This document shows, piece by piece, positions 19,523 to 27,773 of a stretch of 64,000 nt of DNA. The translations under genes and the position numbers were made by a program. The notes beneath the pieces were generated by a model. It was not told the DNA's origin. It did not search any database and saw only the letters and a program-made list of their open reading frames with translations. How positions within the stretch are numbered: the stretch's first letter is position 1; every line of letters starts with the position of its first letter. This DNA comes from JAEZBP01 sp963832725 (GTDB lineage: Bacteria > Myxococcota_A > Polyangia > Polyangiales > Sandaracinaceae), in NCBI GenBank assembly GCA_963832725.1, contig CAWHVG010000005.1, forward strand, positions 1,054,001 to 1,118,000. Reading direction: 5' to 3'.

Positions 19523-20629
19523 ATGCGAAACGAGGTGCTCGCGGCCGCCCTGCTCGTCCTCGCCGGCTGCGCGTCGGCGTCCTCCTCTCAGCCCCCGGAC
19601 CACGCGGCGGAGGAGCGCACGGTCGGGCCTGACGGAGCGGTGCGGCTTTCGTCGGCGTCGGCGCGCTTCGTCGAGGTCGCGACGGTCCGCGACGCGAGTG
19701 AGCCCGCGTTCTTGCACCTGCCCGCCCGCGTCGTCCTGCGGGATACGGCGGTCTCGCGCGTGGGCGCGCCGCTCGGGGGCCGTGTGGTCGAGGTCCACGT
19801 CGATGTCGGCGACATCGTGCAGCCTGGCGATCCGCTGGTCACGCTGCGCAGCCCGGACGCCGCCGCCGCCCGCGCATCGCTCGCCTCGACGCAGGCCTCG
19901 CTCGAGGCCGCGCGCCAGCAGGCCGGGCGCGCGCGCCAGCTCCTCGAGCAAGGCGTCGGCACCGAGCGCGAGCGCGTCGAAGCGGACGCGCGGGTGGCCG
20001 AGCTGAACGCCGAGCTCGCCCGCGCTACGGCCACCGCCGGCTACGTCGGCCGCGGCACGGGCGCGACGGTGGTGGTGCGGGCGCCGATCGCGGGCACGGT
20101 GCTGACGCGCGAGGCGACGCCGGGCGCCTCGGTCGAGCCGGGCGGTGGGCCGATCGTCGAGATCGGCGATCCGCACGCGTGCTGGATCGAGGCCGACGTC
20201 TTCGAGCGCGATCTGCCGCTCGTACGCGCCGGCGCCGAGGCGCGCGTCGACCTCGCGACCCGCGGTGAAGCGCTGAGCGGCCACGTCGTGCGCTTGGGCT
20301 CGCTCGTCCGCGGCGACACCCGCACCGCGCCCGTGCGCATCGAGGTCGACGATCCCACCGACCGCCTGCACCCGGGCATGTTCGCGCGCGCTGCCATCTC
20401 GGTCGGCGAGCTCGGGATCACGCTGCCGACGCGGGCCGTGCTCATCGAGGACGGCCGCGGCTACATCGTCTACGTCGCCAGCGACGATCACACCTTCGAG
20501 CCGCGCCCGGTCGAGGTCGGCGTGATGCTCGACCAGCGCGTGCAGATCATCTCGGGCGTGGAGGCGGGCGAACGCGTCGTGGTGCGCAACGCGCTGCTCG
20601 TCGACGGCGCGGCCGACGCGCTCCTCTGA
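19523..20629 (+). CDS. czcB: CzcB-type RND periplasmic adaptor, lipoprotein
   Basis: 368 aa from ATG 19523. Signal MRNEVLAAALLVLAGCASA has lipobox LAGC, anchoring it to a membrane. The adaptor fold is clear: RVGAPLGGRVVEVHVDVGDI and VQPGDPLVTLRSPDAA (lipoyl-like half), an alpha-hairpin (LASTQASLEAARQQAGRARQ, then LLEQGVGTERERVEADARVA), TVVVRAPIAGTVLTREATPG (second half), then barrel and membrane-proximal domains (VLIEDGRGYIVYVASDDHTF). It links the inner-membrane pump CzcA to the outer-membrane channel CzcC. First gene of the operon, 25 bases before czcA. Confidence 0.88.
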   Translation: MRNEVLAAALLVLAGCASASSSQPPDHAAEERTVGPDGAVRLSSASARFVEVATVRDASEPAFLHLPARVVLRDTAVSRVGAPLGGRVVEVHVDVGDIVQPGDPLVTLRSPDAAAARASLASTQASLEAARQQAGRARQLLEQGVGTERERVEADARVAELNAELARATATAGYVGRGTGATVVVRAPIAGTVLTREATPGASVEPGGGPIVEIGDPHACWIEADVFERDLPLVRAGAEARVDLATRGEALSGHVVRLGSLVRGDTRTAPVRIEVDDPTDRLHPGMFARAAISVGELGITLPTRAVLIEDGRGYIVYVASDDHTFEPRPVEVGVMLDQRVQIISGVEAGERVVVRNALLVDGAADALL

Positions 20630-20654
20630 GCGGGCGACGTCGAGGAGTCCCACC

Positions 20655-23600
20655 ATGCTCGCCCGCCTCATCCAGGTCTGCGTCGAGCGGCGCCTCGCGG
20701 CGCTGGTCGTCACCGGCGCCATCGCCGCCTACGGCATCCGCGCGTATCTCTCGACGCCCATCGAGGCGTTCCCCGACGTGACCAACCTCCAGGTCAACGT
20801 CATCACGCAGATGCCCGGCCTCGCACCGCCCGAGATCGAGCGGCAGATCACGGTGCCACTCGAGCGCGTGCTCAACGGCACGCCCGGCATGGTGCGCATG
20901 CGCAGCGAGAGCCTCTTCGGCCTCTCGCTGGTCTACCTGACGTTCGAGGACGGAGCGGACTCGTTCCGCTCGCGCATGCTGGTGAACGAGCGGATCACCA
21001 CCGCCGATCTGCCGCAGGGCGTCACGCCCGAGCTCGGCCCCGACGCCACGCCGCTCGGTCAGGTCTACCAGTACCACGTGGTCAGCGATCGCCACCCGCT
21101 GGCCGATCTGCGCAGCGAGGAGGAGTGGTTCATCGCGCCGAGGCTGCGGCGGACGGCGGGTGTCGCCGACGTCGTCACGCGCGGCGGCTTCTTGCGGGAG
21201 CTCCACGTCGAGGTCGACGCCGATCGCCTGCAGGCCGAGGGGCTGACGATGGCCGACGTGGAGGACGCGCTCGAGCGCGCGAGCCGCAACGTGGGCGGTG
21301 GCTTCCTTCGCCGCGGTGACCAGCAGCTCGTCGTACGCGGCGTCGGCACCTTTCGCGACGAGGAGGACGTGCGGCACGTCGTGCTCTCGAGCGCCGACGG
21401 AACGCCCGTCACGATCGGCGACGTCGCGCTGGTGATCGAGTCGCACACCCCGCGGCAGGGCGCGGTCGGCAACGACGAGGACCGCGAGGTGGTCGAAGGC
21501 GTCGTCTACCTGCGGCGGGGCGAGAACCCCTCGGTGGTGCTCGACGAGATCCACCGGCAGGTCGACGCGCTGAACGGAGGCCTCCTGCCGGCGGGGATGC
21601 GGATCGTGCCCTTCTACGATCGGAGCCGTCTCGTCGAGCTCACGCTCCACACCGTGCATTCGAGCCTGGCCGAGGGCGCGCTCCTCGTCGTCTGTCTCGT
21701 CTGGCTCTTCGTGCGGAGCCTGCGCGGCGCGCTGATCGTCGGGCTGGTCATCCCCCTCTCGCTGCTGGTCGCGTTCATCGGCCTCTACAGCATCCACCTG
21801 CCGGCGAACCTGATCTCGATGGGCGCGATCGACTTCGGGATCCTGGTCGACGGAGCCGTGATCTTGGTCGAGAACGTCATCCATCGTCTGCAGCATGATC
21901 GGCCCGAGACGCACCGCGCGTTCTTCCGCATGGTGGTCGGCGCCGCGGTGGAGGTCGCGCGGCCGACGCTCTTCGCGATGGCGATCATCATCGCCGCGCT
22001 CATCCCCGTGTTCACGCTGGAGAGCGTGGAGGGCCGCATCTTCCGGCCGCTCGCGCTGACCTACACGTTCGCGCTCCTCGGCGCGCTCCTCTTCGCGCTC
22101 ACGATCGTGCCCGCGCTCTGCGCGCTCGGGCTGCGGGCGGGCAAGCGGGGCGGAGGTCACGAGCCGCGCTTCGTCGTCTCGCTGCGCGACGCCTACACGC
22201 GCGCGCTCTCTGCGATCGTGAAGCAGCGATGGGCCCCCGCCATCGGCGCCGCGCTCGCGCTGGCGCTGGCCGCCCTCGGCGCCACGAAGCTCGGCAGCGA
22301 GTTCCTACCCGAGCTCGACGAGGGCGATCTCCTGATCTTCGTGGAGATGCCGACCAGCATTGCGCTCGAGACGGGGCAGGACGTCTTGGCCGAGGTGCGC
22401 CACCGCGTGCTGCAGTTCCCCGAGGTGCTGGAGGTCGAGACGCAGCAGGGACGGCCCGAGGACGGCACCGACAACGAGAGCGTGAACATGGCCGAGGTGC
22501 CGGTCCGCCTCCGGCCGCGCGAAGAGTGGCGCCCGGGCTGGACGACCGAGCGGCTCACCGAGGCGATCCGGACGTCGTTGTCGGAGATCCCGGGGATCCG
22601 CTTCAATTTTTCTCAGCCGATGAAGGACAACGTCGAGGAGGCGATGAGCGGCGTTCGCGGCAAGGTCGTCTTGAAGATCTTCGGAACCGATCTCGACGAG
22701 ATGCGCACCACCCTGCTCTCGGCGGTGGACGCGCTCTCTCAGGTCGAAGGCATCACCGATCTGTCACTCTACCGTGATCGCAGCGTGCCCCAGCTCGAGA
22801 TCGAGACGGACCGCGACGCGCTGGCCCGAGCGGGCGTGGACGTCTCGGCAGTGCAGTCGCTGATCGAGACCTCGCTCGCCGGACGCGTCGTGACACAGCT
22901 CTGGCGCGGCGAGCGCTCGGTGCCCATCCGCCTCCGGCTCTCGCGCGGGCAGCGCGAGGACATCACGCGCATCGGGGAGATCCTGGTGCCGACTCCGTCC
23001 GGGGCCCGCATTGCGCTCCGGGAGCTGGCCGATATCCGGATCGCGCCCGGCCGCGCGTCGATCAACCGCGAGTCGAACAGCCGATCGCTCGCGTTGAAGT
23101 TCAACGTGGAAGGCCGCGACCTCGGATCCGTGATCCAGGACGCGATCGCCGTCGTGGACCGCGACGTGCACGTGTCGGAAGGCCATTACCTCGTGTGGGC
23201 GGGCGAGTTCGAGAACCAGCAGCGCGCCATGCAGCGCCTCTCGATCGTCGTGCCGCTCTCGGTGTTGATCGTGTTCGCGCTCCTCTTCGCGGCGCTCGGA
23301 TCCGCGCGCACGGCCAGCATGGTGCTGGTCATCGCGCCCTTCGCCATGACGGGCGGTGTGTTCGCGCTGTGGATCACCGGCATCCACCTCTCGGTCAGCG
23401 CGGCCATCGGCTTCATCGCGCTCCTCGGTCAGGTCTCGCTGGCGGCGCTCCTCGTGCTCGGCGCGATCGAGGATCAGCGCACGCTCGGCCTACCGCCGAA
23501 GGAGGCTGCGGTGCGCGGCGCGCGCGAGCGTTTCCGGGCGGTGCTGATGACCGCGCTCCTCGCCATGCTGGGGCTCCTGCCGATGGCCGTCAGCCACGGC

Positions 23601-23750
23601 GTCGGCAGCGAGACGCAGAGACCCTTCGCGGTCGTGCTGATCGGCGGCGTCGCCACCACGCTGATCGTGGTCCTCTTCGTCCTGCCCGCGCTCTACACCG
23701 TGATGGCGAAGAAGACGCTACCGAGCGCCTCGCCCCTGGAGGACGCGTGA
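20655..23750 (+). CDS. czcA: CzcA-type heavy-metal RND efflux pump
   Basis: 1031 aa, ATG 20655, intact. Proton-driven inner-membrane transporter of the heavy-metal efflux class. The N-terminal helix is followed by STPIEAFPDVTNLQVNVIT, and TM4 carries the class signature DFGILVDGAVILVEN with the acidic residues needed for proton flow in CzcA. A second pore and docking half begins ATKLGSEFLPELDEGDLLIF, and 11-12 TM segments are visible. The DFG-x-x-x-DGA signature points to divalent cations (Zn/Co/Cd class); the exact metal cannot be read. Its stop overlaps the czcC start (GTGA). Confidence 0.93.
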   Translation: MLARLIQVCVERRLAALVVTGAIAAYGIRAYLSTPIEAFPDVTNLQVNVITQMPGLAPPEIERQITVPLERVLNGTPGMVRMRSESLFGLSLVYLTFEDGADSFRSRMLVNERITTADLPQGVTPELGPDATPLGQVYQYHVVSDRHPLADLRSEEEWFIAPRLRRTAGVADVVTRGGFLRELHVEVDADRLQAEGLTMADVEDALERASRNVGGGFLRRGDQQLVVRGVGTFRDEEDVRHVVLSSADGTPVTIGDVALVIESHTPRQGAVGNDEDREVVEGVVYLRRGENPSVVLDEIHRQVDALNGGLLPAGMRIVPFYDRSRLVELTLHTVHSSLAEGALLVVCLVWLFVRSLRGALIVGLVIPLSLLVAFIGLYSIHLPANLISMGAIDFGILVDGAVILVENVIHRLQHDRPETHRAFFRMVVGAAVEVARPTLFAMAIIIAALIPVFTLESVEGRIFRPLALTYTFALLGALLFALTIVPALCALGLRAGKRGGGHEPRFVVSLRDAYTRALSAIVKQRWAPAIGAALALALAALGATKLGSEFLPELDEGDLLIFVEMPTSIALETGQDVLAEVRHRVLQFPEVLEVETQQGRPEDGTDNESVNMAEVPVRLRPREEWRPGWTTERLTEAIRTSLSEIPGIRFNFSQPMKDNVEEAMSGVRGKVVLKIFGTDLDEMRTTLLSAVDALSQVEGITDLSLYRDRSVPQLEIETDRDALARAGVDVSAVQSLIETSLAGRVVTQLWRGERSVPIRLRLSRGQREDITRIGEILVPTPSGARIALRELADIRIAPGRASINRESNSRSLALKFNVEGRDLGSVIQDAIAVVDRDVHVSEGHYLVWAGEFENQQRAMQRLSIVVPLSVLIVFALLFAALGSARTASMVLVIAPFAMTGGVFALWITGIHLSVSAAIGFIALLGQVSLAALLVLGAIEDQRTLGLPPKEAAVRGARERFRAVLMTALLAMLGLLPMAVSHGVGSETQRPFAVVLIGGVATTLIVVLFVLPALYTVMAKKTLPSASPLEDA

Positions 23751-25003
23751 CCCGCGCGCAGATCGCGCTCCTGCTCGGGATGCTCTCCTGCGTGCACACC
23801 GCCCACGCGCAGGAGCCGCGGGCGCTGCCGAACGAGATCGATCTCGCCACGCTGCTCTCGCTCGTGGATCGACGGAGCCCCGCGCTCCGGGCCGAGCGCG
23901 CCAGCGTGGCCGTGGCGCGCGCCGACGTCGTCCAGGCGGGCGTGCATCCGAACCCGGAGCTCGAGTACCAGGGCTGGTTCACGGTGGCTGGCTCGCAGGA
24001 CGCGTGGAACGGCCTCCAGAACACGTGGACGATCGGTCAGCCGCTCTTGCTCTTCGATCAGATCGGCGTGCGCACGCGCGCCGCACAGGCGAGGGTCGCG
24101 GCGTCCCAGGCGCGCCTCGGCGACTTCCGATTCCAGCTCGAGGTCGAGGCGCGGCGCGGGTTCATCGCGCTGCTCGCGGCCGAGGAGCGCGTGCACGCGG
24201 TCGAGGACGCGGTCAGCGAGCTCGAGCGGCTCACGGAGCTGGTGCGGGCGCGCGCACAGGCGGGCGATCGCAGCCGCTACGACGCCCTGCGCGTCGAGCT
24301 CGAGCTCCGGCGCCTGGCCGTCCTGCGCGAGCAAGCCGAGGCCGCGGTGACCCAAGCGTCGGGGCAGCTCGCGACGCTGATCGGCGAGCCGAGCTGGCAG
24401 CCGCGGGCGCGCGGCGATCTGCGCACACGACCGGCGCGGCTCCTGGCGGCGGCGCGCCCCGACGCCGTGGAACAGAGCCCGCGCGTGCGCGCGCTCAGTC
24501 GCGAGGCCACGGCCGCGCGGGCGGCGATCGACTCCGCGCAGCGCGACGCGATCCCGGTGCCGACCGTGGGCGCCGGCGGCGGCTTCACCACCAACGCGCA
24601 ATCGCAGGCGATCTTCGTCGGGCTCACCATCCCGCTCCCGGTCTTCGATCAGAACCAGGGCAACATCGCGCGCGCCGAGGCGGACGCCGACTACGCGGGC
24701 CGGCGCTACGAGGCCGCTCGGCGCACGACGCGCGCCGAGCTCGTGAACGCGCGCCGCGTCCTCAGCGCACGACAGCGCGCGCTCGATCGCTTCGAGCGCG
24801 ATGTGCTCCGCACCCTTCCCGAGCTGCGCCAGATGGCCGAGCAGTCCTACCGCGGAGGCCAGACCACGGTGCTCGAGCTCGTCGACTCGATCCGCGCGCT
24901 GCGCGACGTGTCGCTCCAACAGGTCAATCTGCTCGAGGGCGTCCGGCAGGCTGAGGTCGACGTGCTCACCGCGGCGGGCCTCGCGGACCGTCCGAGCCGC
25001 TGA
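23747..25003 (+). CDS. czcC: CzcC-type outer-membrane efflux protein (TolC family)
   Basis: 418 aa from GTG 23747, overlapping czcA by 4 bases. Signal peptide TRAQIALLLGMLSCVHTAHA with an AHA cleavage site. It has two TolC-type halves of long amphipathic helices (LATLLSLVDRRSPALRAERA, QLEVEARRGFIALLAAEERV; second half SPRVRALSREATAARAAIDS, MAEQSYRGGQTTVLELVDSI). The turn IPLPVFDQNQGNIARAEADA is typical of CzcC. It completes the tripartite pump to the outside. IS91 copy E begins about 90 bases after the stop. Confidence 0.9.
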   Translation: MTRAQIALLLGMLSCVHTAHAQEPRALPNEIDLATLLSLVDRRSPALRAERASVAVARADVVQAGVHPNPELEYQGWFTVAGSQDAWNGLQNTWTIGQPLLLFDQIGVRTRAAQARVAASQARLGDFRFQLEVEARRGFIALLAAEERVHAVEDAVSELERLTELVRARAQAGDRSRYDALRVELELRRLAVLREQAEAAVTQASGQLATLIGEPSWQPRARGDLRTRPARLLAAARPDAVEQSPRVRALSREATAARAAIDSAQRDAIPVPTVGAGGGFTTNAQSQAIFVGLTIPLPVFDQNQGNIARAEADADYAGRRYEAARRTTRAELVNARRVLSARQRALDRFERDVLRTLPELRQMAEQSYRGGQTTVLELVDSIRALRDVSLQQVNLLEGVRQAEVDVLTAAGLADRPSR

Positions 25004-25092
25004 TCGGCGACGCCAGCGTCATTTCGCCTTCTCGGCCCCCTCGATGGGCCCTCTGCAGCTCTCGGCGCTCTGGGCCCACGACGTTCCCGGAG

Positions 25093-25992
25093 ACGAACCC
25101 CGAGCAGCTGCACGTCCGACGCCGACGCGCCGTAGCACGAGACCAGCACCGGCTGCTCGGCCACCAGCGGCTCCGCGACCTCCTCGATGCCCTCGAGCGA
25201 GCGACCGTGCTTGGACAGGACCCGGCACAGGCCCTGGTAGGTCAGGTCCACCGGGCGACGTCGTGGACGTCCTCGGGACGGGGCTCCCCCAACGCCTGAA
25301 AGGACGGCCGGCCCGCCGTGTCCTTCACGTACACGCCATCGAGCACGAGCGTGTGAAAGTGCGGATTGAGCCTCAGCGCGCTGTCGACCCGCTGGATGTC
25401 CGGAGCGGACGAAGTCCAGCTTGCTGGACGAAGTCCACGGAGGACGACGAGCGCCGAAGGCGCGCAGTCGAGGTCACCGCGCCGAACTCCGCCTCCGCGA
25501 CGCTCTCCAGCCCGAGCTCCCGCTTCGCGCGATGCCGCAACGAACGGGACAGGGCATGGGCAAACACGCCGAGCACGTCGGAACAGAGCGTGCGGTCGTA
25601 GCCCACCGCCGTCCGCAGCGTCCACGGAAGCGAACACACCCACTGACGCACTGGCACCGGCGCAAGCACCGCGTCCACCAGGTGCGCCGCGGTGTCCGAC
25701 ATCCGCCGGCCCAGGCACGACGGGCAAAAGCCCCGACGTTGGCAGCTGAACGCCGCCACGATCGTGTGCCCGCACCCGGCGCACGCGAACTGCACCAGCC
25801 CGTATCGAGCCGCCCACAGCGCAGGTACGCCTCGAACTCGCTCACCACGAACTTCGGCAGACCGCCCTGCTCTTCCGCGCGGGCAGCGAAGCGCGGCCAG
25901 TGCTCGGCAATGACCTCGTAGAGGACCGTCTCCTCAGGCCGTCGACGTGCGTAGCCGTCCGCGCGGCCGCACGAGATCGCCGGTGCCGCCAT
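25093..25992 (-). pseudogene. IS91-family transposase, N-terminal part, multiply disrupted (copy E)
   Basis: Starts MAAPAISCGRADGYARRRPE. A small deletion at about 25803 shifts the frame before MQFACAGCGHTIVAAFSCQR. The rolling-circle motif LNPHFHTLVLDGVYVKD is retained downstream, but a structured insert interrupts the gene between AEFGAVTS and DSALRLNPHF. The C-terminal half is missing. Confidence 0.8.
25388..25470. repeat. Structured ~80-bp insert inside the IS91 transposase remnant
   Basis: Replaces the short sequence that joins the same flanks in copy A (about 1129-1146). It contains two perfect hairpins, GTCCAGC-TT-GCTGGAC (25414-25429) and GCGCC-GAA-GGCGC (25451-25463), and the direct repeat GGACGAAGTCCA/C. 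It looks like a small palindromic repeat element (REP- or MITE-like); no coding capacity. Confidence 0.55.
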
Positions 25993-26006
25993 CGCCCCGG
26001 CAACGA

Positions 26007-26060
26007 CGCCTCGCAGCCGAGCGCGAGCACCAGAGCGATCGCGGTCCAACGTCGGTGCAT
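26007..26060 (-). pseudogene. Lipoprotein gene start truncated by IS91 copy E
   Basis: From ATG 26060 on the minus strand: MHRRWTAIALVLALGCEA, a short signal peptide with a lipobox-like LALGC. The frame then runs into copy E at about 26007, so only the signal peptide survives. Confidence 0.45.
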
Positions 26061-26374
26061 GCTCCACCGAACGCAAGGCCCGGGCCGCGCACGTAGACCA
26101 CAGCGCGCGCTTTCTGCGGCCCCCACGCAGCGGCGCGCGAGACCCGGCATCGGGGTGCGACGCGTCGCGCGCGGCGAGGGCGTGTCGAGCTCGGCCACGC
26201 TCGCAGCCAGATGAAGCGCGGTGGCGATGAAGCCCGCGTCGCGGACGACGCGCCGGCGACGATCCGGGTGAGCCCCACGCTCGACCGGCGTGGGCGAGCG
26301 CGGCGACCGACCCGGACACGCCTTCACGCCCGATCCCTCCCGCCGACGGTCGTCGTGGGCTCGGCCCGCCGGCG
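26061..26374. other. Unassigned sequence, possibly decayed coding DNA
   Basis: About 310 bases between the truncated lipoprotein start and the MYXO-CTERM gene end. A minus-strand piece reads RDAGFIATALHLAASVAEL, which looks protein-like, but no start, stop or family can be assigned. Nothing else is visible. Confidence 0.3.
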
Positions 26375-27614
26375 TCAGCGGCGCCGGTGCGCCGCGAAAC
26401 GGCGGAGCACCAGCGCGAGCAGGAGCGCGAGCGTGACCAGCGCGCCGCGGCCCCCATGCCTCGGTGCGACGCTGCATCCGCTGCACCCCTTGGCAGCGGG
26501 CATGGGAGCGCCCGCGTCGGCCGCCGACGGGAGGCCGGCGTCGGGAGCCTCGGGCGGTCCGGCGTCGGGCATGGAGGCCGGCGAGATCGCTCTCGGTCAC
26601 GACCCGCATCTCGCCACGCATCCGCGTCGCGTCGGCGAACGCCGGGGCCAGGGACGAAGCGAAGGGTGCGAGCTGGTTTCCGAGCCGCGCGACGTCCGCG
26701 TCGGTGGCGTCGGCGTGCACGACCAGCACGATGCCGAGCGTGAACTGGTGCGGCGAGTCGGCCGCCGCGGGCATCCGCATTCCGTTCGTCGTCAGCACGT
26801 CGTCGATCGTGTACTCCGTGCGCGTGGCGGTGATCGTGAGGGCCTCGTCGGCGCCCATCCACGGGAAGGTCAGCTGGCTCACCTGCCCGCCGTTGACCGG
26901 GTCGCCGGCGCCCGTCGGCACCACCGCGCTCGTGAGTAGGCCGAAGGGCGTGACCTCGTCGGGGGTCGCGAGCCCCATCAGGTAGAGGTCGATCATGGAG
27001 TAGCGGAGGGTGGCCGGATCGGCGGCGGCCACCGTGAAGGTGCCGTCTCCGTTGTCCGTCCAGACGTTTCCGCCCGCCGGCGAGCCGCCGGCGTCCATGA
27101 AGAAGCTCCAGTGAAAGGGGAACCCGATCAGCGCGTCGGGCGTGTCGCCCGGGACCTGCACGGCGGGTCCCCACACGTGCGAGAGCTCGAGCAGGAAGAG
27201 GTAGCGCCCGTACCCCTCGAGCGGCGCGTGGTGGCGCGCCGCGCGCGCCGGCAGCGCGGTGAAGTCGTTGTGCAGGAGCACGGCGCGCAAGGGCGGATCG
27301 TACTCGAACGTCTCCGGGCTGCCGTAGGCGCTCTGCAGCCCGATGCCGGTCACGTCGTTGCCGCGAGGGACGAAGAGCGTCTGCACGGGGTCGCCGCCCA
27401 TCGGGTACGACGTCCAGACGCTGATCACGTCCGGCAGCGGCATCCCGCTCGCGCCGTAATCGTCGAGGAGCGGCGAGACCGCGGCTTGCAGCTGGCCTGC
27501 GTTGGTGATCGGGCCAACGAGCGAGTCCGTGCGCAGGACGATGAACGGCACGGTTTGCGCGAACGCACCGCTCGGCAGCGCGAGAAGGAAAAGGGCGAGA
27601 ATGAAGCGACGCAT
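26375..27614 (-). CDS. Secreted protein with MYXO-CTERM-like tail, frameshifted as assembled
   Basis: About 412 aa from ATG 27614. Signal peptide MRRFILALFLLALPSGAFA-Q. The body contains YLFLLELSHVWGPAVQVPGD, FPFHWSFFMDAGGS, VWTDNGDGTF and YSMIDLYLMGLATPDEV, a pattern I know from myxobacterial secreted metalloprotease-like proteins. A single shift near 26570-26590 joins VVTESD to PDAGPPEAPDAGLPSA, followed by GCSGCSV, a hydrophobic helix ALVTLALLLALVL and a basic end RRFAAHRRR. That Cys-helix-Arg tail is a MYXO-CTERM-type surface-sorting signal. Enzymatic activity is doubtful because a clear HExxH is not seen. Confidence 0.65.
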
Positions 27615-27663
27615 GGAACCACCTCCGGGGCCCTGGGATGGAGCCGCGCCGCGCCGCGAGTAA

Positions 27664-27688
27664 GATTAATTCCCGACGGTTCCGATTA
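27664..27688. promoter_or_regulatory. AT-rich direct repeat upstream of the MYXO-CTERM gene
   Basis: GATTAA occurs at 27664-27669 and 27683-27688, 19 bases apart (about two helical turns), in an unusually AT-rich spot about 50-75 bases upstream of ATG 27614. Direct repeats of this spacing suit OmpR-type winged-helix proteins, and the upstream gene encodes one. Purely positional inference. Confidence 0.3.
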
Positions 27689-27773
27689 ACCCGGTAAGAG
27701 CGCGTCGGAACGCGCGGCGATGCGGTCGTAGAGAGCGGCGCTCGGGTCTCCGCGACACCGGTCGCGACCCGGC

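Larger units (their letters stand above)
25093..26007 (-). mobile_element. IS91-family element, copy E (both ends truncated)
   Basis: Similarity to copy A starts abruptly at about 25093 (equivalent of copy A ~855) and stops at 26007, just past the transposase start. Neither the GGCGGATAAG terminus nor the upstream hairpin is present. The right edge falls inside a lipoprotein gene. It carries its own foreign insert at about 25388-25470. Confidence 0.8.
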
